From contig JAUCBJ010004183.1 of assembly GCA_032718475.1 (NCBI GenBank), positions 1 to 26,060 on the forward strand: DNA of 26,060 bases, in the 5' to 3' direction. Origin of the DNA: Nemertoderma westbladi. Its lineage: Eukaryota > Xenacoelomorpha > Nemertodermatida > Nemertodermatidae. Position numbers and translations under genes: made by a program. Positions within the stretch are counted from its first letter, which is position 1, and every line of letters begins with the position of its first letter. The notes under the pieces were generated by a model. The model searched no databases. It saw only the letters and a list, made by a program, of their open reading frames with translations, and had not been told where the DNA came from. Below are positions 1-9,800 of the stretch, piece by piece.

Positions 1-346
1 ATTAACCTCGTTCGACGTCATCTGGTGGCCGATATACCGCTGGATATACAGACTGGCACTATCCAGCTCCGGGGAGCCCCTCGCCCACAACTCCTGGAGG
101 TCTCCCACCGGCGTTGTACTACAGTCTTCCCCAGTGCCTCGCACCGGGTTATCCCGCTCGCAGTTACCAGAGACCGCGTGGATATATCGATCGCTAGGCA
201 TACGGATGTGTGTGACCGACTCGTTGTAGGAAGGCATTATAAAGTAGTGGCGCGATCTAGCGTAACCAATTCCGTACCAGGCCAATAGTTCCTCGTCTTT
301 GGATATGTTACGGATTGTGTAGTAGTAAACATGTTCGCTGTATATT
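1..346 (-). CDS. SET gene exon 2 (C-terminal SET and downstream tail), partial
   Basis: The acceptor reads AATCTCCAG at 355-347 on the minus strand, and the exon starts at 346. Its first base completes the Arg codon split with exon 1, and the frame then gives IYSEHVYYYT, IRNIS, and DEELLAWYGIGYA. This is the expected end of a SET domain, in the same frame as exon 1. The frame stays open through the window edge. The tail has two Cys (235 and 248) and two more sequons (N186, N214). The plus-strand ORF over 25-288 is a shadow of this exon. Confidence 0.85.
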
Positions 347-3300
347 CTGGAGATTAACGATAAACAAAGCGAGTTAGAGTAGAGTAGAGGCATTGATAGC
401 AGGGGGTAGAGTAGATGGTGATTAGGGGGGTAGAGTAGAGGTGTTGATAGTACGGGGTAGAGTAGAGGTGTTGATAGTAGGGGGTAGAGTAGAGGTGTTG
501 ATAGTAGGGGGTAGGGTAGAGGTGTTGATAGTAGGGGGTAGAGTAGAGGTGTTGATAGAAGGGGGTAGAGTAGAGGTGTTGATAGTAGGGGGTAGAGTAG
601 AGGTGTTGATAGTAGGGGGTAGAGTAGAGGTGTTATAGTAGGGGGTAGAGTGGAGGTGTTGATAGTAGGGGTAGAGTGGAGGTGTTGATAGTAGGGGGTG
701 GAGTAGAGGTGTTGATAGTAGGGGGTAGAGTAGAGGTGTTGATAGAAGGGGGTAGAGGAGAGGTGTTGATAGTAGGGGGTAGACTAGAGGTGTTGATAGT
801 AGGGGGTAGAGTAGAGGTGTTGATAGTAGGGGGTAGAGTGGAGGGGTTGATAGTAGGGGGTGGAGTAGAGGTGTTGATAGTAGGGGGTAGAGTAGAGGTG
901 TTGATAGTAGGGGGTAGAGTAGAGATGTTGATAGAAGGGGGTAGAGTAGAGGTGTTTATAGTAGGGGGTAGAGTAGAGGTGTTGATAGAAGGGGGTAGAG
1001 TGGAGGTGTTGATAGTAGGGGGTAGAGTAGAGGTGTTGATAGAAGGGGGTAGAGTAGAGGTGTTGATAGAAGGGGGTAGAGTAGAGGTGTTGATAGTAGG
1101 GGGTAGAGTAGAGGTGTTGATAGTAGGGGGTAGAGTGGAGGGGTTGATAGTAGGGGGTGGAGTAGAGGTGTTGATAGTAGGGGGTAGAGTAGAGGTGTTG
1201 ATAGTAGGGGGTAGAGTAGAGGTGTTGATAGTAGGGGGTAGAGTGGAGGTGTTGATAGTAGGGGGTGGAGTGGAGGTGTTGATAGTAGGGGGTAGAGTGG
1301 AGGTGTTGATAGTAGGGGTAGAGTAGAGGTGTTGATAGAAGGGGGTAGAGTAGAGGTGTTGATAGTAGGGGGTAGAGTAGAGGTGTTGATAGAAGGGGGT
1401 AGAGTAGAGGTGTTGATAGTAGGGGGTAGAGTGGAGGTGTTGATAGTAGGGGGTGGAGTAGAGGTGTTGATAGTAGGGGGTAGAGTGGAGGTGTTGATAG
1501 TAGGGGGTGGAGTAGAGGTGTTGATAGTAGGGGGTAGAGTAGAGGTGTTGATAGTAGGGGGTAGAGTAGAGGTGTTGATAGAAGGGGGTAGAGTAGAGGT
1601 GTTGATAGTAGGGGGTAGAGTAGAGGTGTTGATAGAAGGGGGTAGAGTAGAGGTGTTGATAGTAGGGGGTAGAGTGGAGGTGTTGATAGTAGGGGGTGGA
1701 GTAGAGGTGTTGATAGTAGGGGGTAGAGTGGAGGTGTTGATAGTAGGGGGTGGAGTAGAGGTGTTGATAGAAGGGGGTAGAGTAGCAGGTGTTTATAGTA
1801 GGGGGTAGAGTAGAGGTGTTGATAGTAGGGGGTAGAGTAGAGGTGTTGATAGTAGGGGGTAGAGTAGAGGTGTTGATAGTAGGGGGTAGAGTGGAGGTGT
1901 TGATAGTAGGGGGTGGAGTAGAGGTGTTGATAGTAGGGGGTAGAGTAGAGGTGTTGATAGTAGGGGGTAGAGTAGAGATGTTGATAGAAGGGGGTAGAGT
2001 AGAGGTGTTTATAGTAGGGGGTAGAGTAGAGGTGTTGATAGAAGGGGGTAGAGTGGAGGTGTTGATAGAAGGGGGTAGAGTAGAGGTGTTGATAGTAGGG
2101 GGTAGAGTGGAGGTGTTGATAGTAGGGGGTGGAGTAGAGGTGTTGATAGTAGGGGGTAGAGTGGAGGGGTTGATAGTAGGGGGTGGAGTAGAGGTGTTGA
2201 TAGAAGGGGGTAGAGTAGAGGTGTTTATAGTAGGGGGTAGAGTAGAGGTGTTGATAGTAGGGGGTAGAGTAGAGGTGTTGATAGTAGGGGGTAGAGTAGA
2301 GGTGTTATAGTAGGGGGTAGAGTGGAGGTGTTGATAGTAGGGGGTGGAGTGGAGGTGTTGATAGTAGGGGATAGAGTAGAGGTGTTGATAGAAGGGGGTA
2401 GAGTAGAGGTGTTGATAGAAGGGGGTAGAGTAGAGGTGTTGATAGTAGGGGGTAGAGTAGAGGTGTTGATAGTAGGGGGTAGAGTAGAGGTGTTGATAGT
2501 AGGGGGTAGAGTAGAGATGTTGATAGAAGGGGGTAGAGTAGAGGTGTTTATAGTAGGGGGTAGACTAGAGGTGTTGATAGAAGGGGGTAGAGTAGAGGTG
2601 TTGATAGTAGGGGGTAGAGTGGAGGTGTTGATAGTAGGGGGTGGAGTAGAGGTGTTGATAGTAGGGGGTAGAGTAGAGGTGTTGATAGTAGGGGGTAGAG
2701 TAGAGATGTTGATAGAAGGGGGTAGAGTAGAGGTGTTTATAGTAGGGGGTAGAGTAGAGGTGTTGATAGTAGGGGGTAGAGTAGAGGTGTTGATAGTAGG
2801 GGGTAGAGTAGAGGTGTTATAGTAGGGGGTAGAGTGGAGGTGTTGATAGTAGGGGGTGGAGTGGAGGTGTTGATAGTAGGGGGTAGAGTAGAGGTGTTGA
2901 TAGAAGGGGGTAGAGTAGAGGTGTTGATAGAAGGGGGTAGAGTAGAGGTGTTGATAGTAGGGGGTAGAGTAGAGGTGTTGATAGTAGGGGGTAGAGTAGA
3001 GATGTTGATAGAAGGGGGTAGATTAGAGGTGTTTATAGTAGGGGGTAGACTAGAGGTGTTGATAGAAGGGGGTAGAGTAGAGGTGTTGATAGTAGGGGGT
3101 AGAGTGGAGGTGTTGATAGTAGGGGGTGGAGTAGAGGTGTTGATAGTAGGGGGTAGAGTAGAGGTGTTGATAGTAGGGGGTAGAGTAGAGATGTTGATAG
3201 AAGGGGGTAGAGTAGAGGTGTTTATAGTAGGGGGTAGAGTAGAGGTGTTGATAGAAGGGGGTAGAGTAGAGGTGTTTATAGTAGGGGGTAGAGTAGAGGT

Positions 3301-4449
3301 GTTGATAGAAGGGGGTAGAGTAGAGGTGTTGATAGTAGGGGGTAGAGTGGAGGTGTTGATAGTAGGGGTAGAGTGGAGGTGTTGATAGTAGGGGGTGGAG
3401 TAGAGGTGTTGATAGTAGGGGGTAGAGTAGAGGTGTTGATAGAAGGGGGTAGAGGAGAGGTGTTGATAGAAGGGGGTAGAGTAGAGGTGTTGATAGTAGG
3501 GGATAGAGTAGAGGTGTTGATAGTAGGGGGTAGAGTGGAGGGGTTGATAGTAGGGGGTGGAGTAGAGGTGTTGATAGTAGGGGGTAGAGTAGAGGTGTTG
3601 ATAGTAGGGGGTAGAGTAGAGGTGTTGATAGTAGGGGGTAGAGTAGAGGTGTTGATAGAAGGGGGTAGAGTGGAGGTGTTAATAGTAGGGGTAGAGTGGA
3701 GGTGTTGATATTATGGGGTAGAGTAGAGGTGTTGATAGAAGGGGGTAGAGTGGAGGTGTTGATAGTAGGGGGTAGAGTGGAGGTGGAGGTGTTGATAGTA
3801 GGGGGTGGACAGGTGGAGTAGAGGTGTTGATAGTAGGGGGTAGAGTAGAGGTGTTGATAGAAGGGGGTAGATTAGGTCGCCTCACCTCGCCACCTAGGAC
3901 TGTCAGACTGCACTAGCTAGATTCTACTAACCTAGGAGCTACATTCATCTCGCCTCTGTAGTTGGCTGCGTTCACGTATCTCGCCCAGTTCGACGTACTC
4001 GAATTCTCGGCGTCGAGACTCATCGTTATCGATGAGTTATCGTATTTTGGGACGTTCCACGAATAAATGTTGGTGGCTCCCTTGGTTTTATTATTCGGGT
4101 GCCGTATTACGCCTCCGTACTCGAACAGTGTTCCGACCTGTAGATCTGTCACTGCGAACGCACCCAGACCCGCGCCCGGCAGCTGCGAGCTGCGTAACTC
4201 GATTACTCCCGTAGGCGCCGTTAGTTTAGAGCGGTTCGCCGTTCCCATGGGAACGTCGTTATCCGGGATAAAGTTAAACTTGCTGATCGTTGTATAAACG
4301 TCCGTTTCCTGGGCCTTGTATGTCAGGAGGCCTGTGATGTAATTGCGTGCGTGGTGGTACAGCGGTAAGTAAGTTTCTTCATCGTACATTATTAAAAGTA
4401 ATATAATTACTACGAATATCGCCTTTACTGTTTTCTTAACTGATCCCAT
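1..4449 (-). CDS. SET/PR-domain protein with N-terminal membrane anchor, 3' end outside window
   Basis: A two-exon stretch, join of 4449-3932 and 346-1, gives 288 open codons with no stop before the window edge. From the ATG at 4449: residues 10-22 are a hydrophobic helix preceded by Lys5, Lys6 and Lys9, which suggests a signal anchor. The SET fold begins near residue 81 with GVIELRSS and the GAGLGAFA loop (92-99), continues with NIYSW (127-131) and SNWARYVNAA (153-162, the PRDM-type NWxRYVN core), and closes with VYYYTIRNI (179-187) and ELLAWYG (192-198). SET domains of this type transfer methyl groups from SAM to lysine. No zinc finger is visible in the 90 residues after the SET domain. Six N-x-S/T sequons fit a lumenal or extracellular location. 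Family assignment is firm; substrate and location are inferred. Confidence 0.85.
376..3885. repeat. Giant 27-bp minisatellite filling the SET gene intron
   Basis: About 3.5 kb of tandem 27-bp units, roughly 129 copies by division. The unit contains GTAGAGTAGAGG, GTGTTGATAG and a G5 run on the plus strand. Common variants are GTAGGG versus GAAGGG, AGTAGAGG versus AGTGGAGG, and GGTAGAG versus GGTGGAG. Rarer variants are GAGATGTTG, GTGTTTATAG, and one-base-short units (GTGTTATAG near 629, 2301 and 2813; GTAGGGGT near 665, 1313 and 3365). The array starts about 30 bp upstream of the exon 2 acceptor and ends about 50 bp inside the exon 1 donor, so it makes up nearly all of the intron. Confidence 0.95.
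3932..4449 (-). CDS. SET gene exon 1 (anchor and N-terminal two thirds of SET)
   Basis: The exon has 172 codons plus two bases (phase 2). The start ATG at 4449 has A at -3 and G at +4, a good Kozak context, and an in-frame stop lies upstream at 4491-4489, so no earlier in-frame start exists without another exon. The exon ends in CCTAG followed by GTTAGT, a near-consensus donor, at 3931-3926. Reading past it would give a stop at once (LVESS then stop), which supports splicing. Protein content: anchor at residues 10-22, a linker to residue 80, then the SET domain as far as NVAP (169-172). Confidence 0.85.
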
Positions 4450-4892
4450 TATTGTTGCTTTTATATTCAGATATGGCAATGGCAGTATTCAGGTATTGCA
4501 CTTGCGCTTTGCAGAAGCCTACAGTACTGCAGTACGGTTATGGGTTTGGGTTAGGTTAATAATTTTATTTGTAGGCCTTGGTACGGTGGTACCGGTCAAC
4601 CGGTAGTTGTAGGCCATGCCATGGCACTTAACAGTAAAACCATAATCATTAAAAAACAAACTAAACACAAACAGAATATAAACTCAGGAGGCGCTATAAC
4701 ATCCAATTTCAAGCAGTTACTGATTGGTCAGACAAATGGCCTACCAAAATCATATTGCACTTGAATTAAGTGCTTTTAATTAATGACAATAATTAGACTG
4801 CTATAATTTCATGTTTAGGAATTAATTGTTGCGTTGATGATATTATTGGCGGGAGGTTGAAAAATTAAATAATTGACAAACATAAAACCTGA
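4450..4892. other. 5' flank of the SET gene, no other gene seen
   Basis: This is the presumed promoter side of the minus-strand SET gene. A minus-strand CCAAT (inside TGACCAATC) lies near 4723-4731, about 275 bases upstream of the ATG. A TATAAAAG at about 4463-4470 is too close to the ATG to act as its TATA box unless there is an upstream exon. Short palindromic ACCGGT copies sit near 4590-4603. No coding sequence is supported. Confidence 0.3.
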
Positions 4893-4893
4893 A

Positions 4894-4970
4894 TAGTAAC
4901 AATGTGTTGGCAACCTGTATTGTATTGTATTTTTCGAGGTGTTTGTTATTATACATTTATTATATAGGAA
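4894..4970 (+). repeat. Direct repeat copy 1 flanking the SINE
   Basis: TAGTAACAATGTGTT, then TTTTTCGAGGTGTTTG and TTATTATACATTTATTATA, ending in GGAA. The same block recurs at 5323-5388 with small indels. The two copies bracket a 350-bp segment that contains the tRNA-derived SINE. Confidence 0.75.
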
Positions 4971-5049
4971 TAAGGGATTTGATCTAGGGGTCTTAACCTC
5001 GAATGATAAGTTTATTTTTTCGAAAATAGTTTATCTTTATTGGCGCAAT

Positions 5050-5253
5050 TGAAGGACTAATCCCATCACATGCGTACTTTTTAACCGGGTAGTGTACAAA
5101 TTTAGGAATCGCGTAATTTTTCTTGAAATTAATATCTCCTATCTCTCCAAACCACGTACGCGTTTCGACCTTACTGGGTCTCATCAGCGTGGTGTCGGAT
5201 TCGAACATGGGACCTCGAGGTGGAAGCCGAGACTACAACCACTAGGCCACAGG
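5050..5253 (-). mobile_element. tRNA-derived SINE with hammerhead-like core (3' limit uncertain)
   Basis: On the minus strand a tRNA-like head carries an A box, TGGCCTAGTGG (5249-5239), and a B box, TGTTCGAATCC (5207-5197), at normal pol III promoter spacing. Just downstream come CTGATGA (5187-5181), a 4-bp stem GACC/GGTC with a CAGTAA loop, and then GAAA (5166-5163), the conserved parts of a hammerhead ribozyme core. The rest of the body runs on towards 5050 without a clear tail. The tRNA head is well supported. The ribozyme reading is tentative because the base at the expected cleavage position is G. Confidence 0.6.
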
Positions 5254-5322
5254 TTCTTGAGATATGGAGTATTAATTTCAAAGCCAGCTGCCATTTTATT
5301 AGCCCCTGATTTTTATTATTAA

Positions 5323-5388
5323 TAGTAACAATGTGTTAATCAAGCTGTATTTTTCGAGGTGTTTGTTATTATACATTTATTATAGGAA
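5323..5388 (+). repeat. Direct repeat copy 2 flanking the SINE
   Basis: Second copy of the block at 4894-4970. It is shorter by a duplicated TGTAT and a TA in the other copy, and otherwise nearly identical. At 66-77 bp it is far too long for a normal LINE-driven target-site duplication, so a segmental duplication or terminal repeats of an unknown element are more likely. Confidence 0.75.
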
Positions 5389-5504
5389 GGCATGAAAGCA
5401 TGCAAGTAGGCCTAATTTGGTGTTGTGTAAGACTAAAGTAGTTCAATGTGACCATCTCGCTCGGAATGATAAATTCATATAAAATGATGGCATAAACAGT
5501 TGTA

Positions 5505-5612
5505 ATTCCAAACCAGTACAAATACCTCGGATTACCGTACAACAATCCCTTAGCCTTTACTCAACATATCAACTCTAAATTCAATTTTTCCGGTACATCG
5601 TTATCGGATACC
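5505..5612 (+). pseudogene. LINE reverse transcriptase remnant (C-terminal thumb region)
   Basis: Thirty-six codons read IPNQYKYLGL, PYNNPLAFTQHINS and onward to a stop. The FKYLG-then-FxxHI pattern is typical of the region just after the catalytic domain of non-LTR reverse transcriptases. It resembles the fragment at 22799-23028 (YTYFGI, LSFTKQIAS), so both may come from one family, distinct from the large LINEs at 12782-20621. No flanking ORF survives. Confidence 0.4.
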
Positions 5613-5732
5613 TAATCCATCTCCCGCTTCGCTCACTCAATCGAAACCGGAGAAGTAAGTCGCATCAAGCGCTACATACGCCATTCCACAGATTGGTCCA
5701 TTTAATAAACTAAAAAAACACCTTTAATAACC

Positions 5733-5906
5733 TCGATATACGGTGGCTGATCTTTGCCAATTAATTTATTTTTTTTATTTTTTTTTCAGAAGTTCTCCAT
5801 GACGTCATAATTTATGGTCGACCAAAAATTATGACGTCATGGAGAACTGAAGAAAAAAAAGTAAAACAAAATTAATTAAGTGGCAAAGATCAGCCGCAGT
5901 ATCGAT
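5733..5906. repeat. 174-bp near-perfect palindrome (foldback/MITE-like)
   Basis: The arms meet at TGGTCGACCA (5815-5824) with no spacer. The outer ends pair TCGAT with ATCGA, then GGCTGATCTTTGCCA (5745-5759) with TGGCAAAGATCAGCC (5881-5895). The inner part pairs AGTTCTCCATGACGTCAT with ATGACGTCATGGAGAACT. A pyrimidine-rich stretch on the left and a purine-rich one on the right also match. Each arm carries TGACGTCA, the full CRE/ATF palindrome. No coding capacity. Confidence 0.85.
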
Positions 5907-6672
5907 AAAATACAAAATGGAAACATTGATTATGTTAGTTAGGTTTACTTTACATACATACATACACATCAGCTACTCCAATCTAATCGATACTACGGAA
6001 TTTATAAAAGATATTAACGCGACAATTCCCTGCACTGAAAGCTTGACCCCGCGTTCACCAACCACACCTAAGACGTCCAGGCCAGCCCCGGTGCACCACA
6101 AACTCTGCTGAAGTATTCCATGAACTCGAGAACTCGTGGAAGTTGAGAGATTCCATTTGATCACATTTTTTATATTATGTTTTATTTTCCATGATTAATT
6201 GGGCGCGTGGGCGTATCTATAATAATAAATGCAATAATACCATATTCCTAACCTGTACTAAAAATTGCTACACTACAGAATTAGACTGTAATTCCACCTA
6301 CCTCATGTACGTCTACAATGTCCTTCTAATATCTAATGACGAGAACTTGAAATTAGCAGTCTATAATGCCTTTATTGCATTTTTATAGAACCAGCAACCC
6401 GGGAACTTTGCAATAAAATACTGACGCTCTGCTAGTGTACATAACTAAACCACCCTAAGAGCAAACCTGTTTTTTTAACGACTCGTATTGAGATGAAGAC
6501 ATAATAATTTTCTTCGCCAACAAGTCACTCATGGGCAGTTGGACTTATCCCGTAACTCGTAACTGATCATTCTTTATAAATTTATGGTTTGTGTCCAACA
6601 TTTCCACTTGTAGTTGCGCTGTTGTAAGTTATTATCGTTCTTACTAATTAATTGAATTTTTATGATTTACAG
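5907..6672. other. No gene seen upstream of the receptor exons
   Basis: Short ORFs on both strands lack recognisable domains. I looked here for the receptor's TM1-TM2 or hormone-binding exons and found none. The stretch ends in a usable acceptor (TTTATGATTTACAG) at 6672. Confidence 0.4.
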
Positions 6673-6890
6673 CTGTGGGTCTGTAAGATGGTATACACGC
6701 TGTTCAAAACCTTCGAGTTAAGCAACTTCTTTTGGATGCTTGTTGAAGGTATATTTCTACTAATGTTACTGCTGATGCCTCTGACTTCCAAGAGGTTTGG
6801 TATTTGGTTCTATTGCGCCATTGGATGGGTGGCCCCTTCCGTTATCATGATGATCTGGGCGATTGTTATTTATTTCAAGAGAAATAAAGG
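6673..6890 (+). CDS. Receptor exon a: TM3, ICL2 and TM4
   Basis: Acceptor TTTACAG at 6666-6672, frame beginning with the Leu codon at 6673, donor GG^GTAAGT at 6891. It has 218 bases, leaving two bases of a Gly codon completed by the A at 8945. It encodes LWVCKMVYTLFKTFELS, NFFWMLVEG, the short ICL2 with TSKRFG, and GWVAPSVIMMIWAI. The Cys at WVCK is the TM3 half of the conserved TM3-ECL2 disulphide. Confidence 0.9.
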
Positions 6891-9800
6891 GTAAGTCGAT
6901 GATACTGTAGGTTGCTAAGGAACAATAATGGATGAGTAGACGATATGTAGGGTGGTTACGATGGAAACCGGTGACTTCAAGTATGGATGCTATTTTACTT
7001 CAGTGGCTTGGCTATGGACATTTGTTAAAACTTGAGTTAAAACTGCGAGCCATTAGCGAACGGTTATAATTATACTATGGCTGTTTTCCAAAAGTTTGTG
7101 GGGGTGTCCCGTGTCAGTGTGTGTGTGCGTTTGTGTTAGAAGCCAATATTAGAATATACAACTAGCCATATAATAATTATAATGGCTTGCAGTTTTGATG
7201 CTCGTTCCATTCGTGTTTATCGTGTGTTTGTTTAGTCATGTCCACGGCTTTCTAGAGTAAACGAAAATGAGAAGGCCGTTTTCATGTTATTTAAATTATT
7301 TATTTAAAATTCAGGGTTTCTAAGGGGCAATTTGTGACCGACAGATGAAGTAGTTGTTACGAAACAATTTATTTTTATGTGCATAGTTAGTCAGTTATAA
7401 GTAACGTGTATGAATTTGTTGCTAGCTGCTAGGAATAATGCTTATGTAACAATAATAGATAAGTTGTATAATAATGTCACTGTGGAATAGTGGATTACTG
7501 ATGGGATGTGAAATAATAAATGGCGTGTTTCCAAATTTTCAAAACGAGACATAAAAAAACCCTACAAGAATAATTAGTATTATCCTACTCTCTCTCTGAC
7601 TAATGTATAGATAGGCCTACAGTAATATATTTTCTACATTATAATGTTACGGACTGGACTCAGAATTTATTTAATGCAATTTGTAATTCATCACCGACAA
7701 TTGTACATGCGTCATGGTAACCCCAGAATTGATTAAACACATCTGAGTTTTCATTTGATTACTTCACTCTCTCTGCGGGATATTCATTCATACTAATTTA
7801 TTGTGCGTTGCTTAATGTTCAGTAAAGTCTTCCCATTCTATATATAGGCCTACAGTACAGTGGATAGTATACTGGATACAGAATACTAATGGTTAATTAA
7901 TTACTGAAGTAATATGGGTTGTATGTATAACTCTATGCACTGTATGGTGTACTGTACATAACATGACTTCTGTGGGTCTAGTCACAGCTGAGAGCCATCA
8001 GCGAACAGTTGTAATTATACTAATGTATGCCCGTTTTCCTAATGATTCTGTGTGTGGAGGCGTGTCTATATATGCGTAATAGCGTATTTACTCGTAAATA
8101 CGTAAATACGTTAAACGTAAATACGCTATTACATATATGCGTCCAATATTTATTGGAGTTTGGCACTCGGCACACATACTGTACGTGGATATCAACAACT
8201 GTTAGACTATCCTAATATACAAGTATAATACGCCAACGCCGGGAGCATTGTTCAGTGAATACATCTCCAATCGGACACTATTGAACAATGGAAGTGTTTC
8301 ATTAGCCCCCAGAAGCTTGTCACTCGAAACTCAAACGGAGCAGGACATTGCTTTCGCCGTAAGGACGAGCCAGTACAAGTACATAATCTTGTGCTTTGCC
8401 CATGGCGTAATAAGCATGGCATGAAGGACAGCCCATGAATCTCTTGAGACGCATCTTAAAGGAGCGAGACTCAGACTAGCCTTGAAAATGCGGATGAAAT
8501 AGTAAATGTCATGAGTGATAGGGAGATGTGACAGCATTCTCAATAATTGAGCTGCAATACAGCATGCCGATATAGTAATCTCTGTGTAGCCGTACAGGTT
8601 TCCGCTGAAGGATTCCCTGACCTGTTTACAGAGTTATACAAATATTTGCATATGAATTATATACTGTAAATATTTAATTCCTTAAATTCATTAGATAAAT
8701 TTAAGTTTCATAATGACTCTATGATGTATATGACTGGCAAATTCCTTCCGGGAATTTCCGTCCGGGACACCTTCATACACAACTTATAAAAAGAAAAACA
8801 ACATTATTGAGAGACAGAATCCACGACACGGAAATATTTGGGACGGATTTTTGGAATATTTTATTATTTAGGACTGTAGTACACTGCCAAACAAACTATT
8901 TATACAAAGCTTTGCTTCTCTCTATTAATTACAACTTATTACAGATGTTGGTGGGTTTCGCAAACAGCACCCGAATTCGCTTATGATTATATCTATGCCG
9001 GCCCCGTTTACGTAGTTCTATTCGTAAACCTTATCATAATGTTCATTATAATACGAATCATTTACACTAAAGTTAGAACCGAAACCGGATCACAGGAGAC
9101 CAGTCAGATAAAGTAAGTTGGAAAGCATACCAGTCAGATAAAGTAAGTTGGAAAGAATACCAGTCAGATAAAGTAAGTTGGAAAGAATACCGGTCAGATA
9201 AAGTAAGTTGGAAAGAATACCAGTCAGATAAAGTAAGTTGCAAAGAATACCAGTCAGATAAAGTAAGTTATTGAGCCAATCATGGGCATTAGAGAGGTTT
9301 ACGTTTATTCATATTTTATAACAGTTGAGGTCAACTCAAAAATTAAACGAGGGCGAAATAATTAAGGGATTGTAACTATTGATCTCGTTTTATTTTCCTA
9401 GGAAGTTGGTAAAGAGTATAATGATCTTACTTCCGCTTCTGGGGCTGACAGTCATTATCAGTATCATAAACCCACAAGGAGACAAACCTGTTCCGGTACT
9501 AATACACATGTACAGCACCAGCGCACTACAGGCACTCCAGGGTATTGCGGTGTCTCTAGTATATTGTTTTATGAATCAAGAGGTCAGTTACAGTACAGTA
9601 GTGCCTACTGATAATGTAGACGTACAATAATTTTAATTCTTTTGATTAATTATTGTCCCCCACCGTATTATCAAACGAACATGACGATAGACTTATCGGG
9701 ATGGCTACAGATAGAGTTAGCTAAATTGGGGACATCCCTCTTTCTCCCTTACAAAAGCACCGTAATTGATTTAGAGAATCTTTTAGGCTCGTTAAGCCAA

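Larger units (their letters stand above)
6891..8221 (+). other. First part of receptor intron a-b, no gene
   Basis: The 2054-bp intron runs from 6891 to 8944. This part holds a GT-rich patch near 7106-7136, two TAGGCCTA sites, two copies of a short diverged repeat and a hairpin. No coding sequence is supported. Confidence 0.6.

Noticed and set aside
25-288. Plus-strand 87-codon ORF at the window start
   Set aside because: It is antisense to SET exon 2, which has the recognisable YYYTIRN and ELLAWYG motifs and a matching acceptor.
441-3708. Long plus-strand open frames repeating VEVLIVGGR, which look like a repetitive protein
   Set aside because: They exist because the 27-bp unit has no stop in one frame. 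They break at each one-base-short unit, have no flanking unique coding sequence, and lie antisense in the intron of the SET gene.
376-3885. CRISPR-like array
   Set aside because: Units are contiguous with no unique spacers, and the surrounding genes are eukaryotic with introns.
376-3885. G-quadruplex array on the plus strand
   Set aside because: Only one G5 run per 27 bases; loops of about 20 bases are too long for a strong prediction.
4463-4470. TATAAAAG as TATA box of the SET gene
   Set aside because: It lies only about 15 bases upstream of the ATG, so a start 30 bases downstream would fall inside the coding region.
5154-5193. Active hammerhead ribozyme
   Set aside because: The core boxes are present but the base after the stem III U is G, and ACCACG/CGTGGT prefers a competing 6-bp stem. 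Kept only as hammerhead-like.
5917-6164. Overlapping ORFs on both strands as a receptor or other exon
   Set aside because: No class B receptor signature, no fitting splice sites, no recognised domain on either strand.
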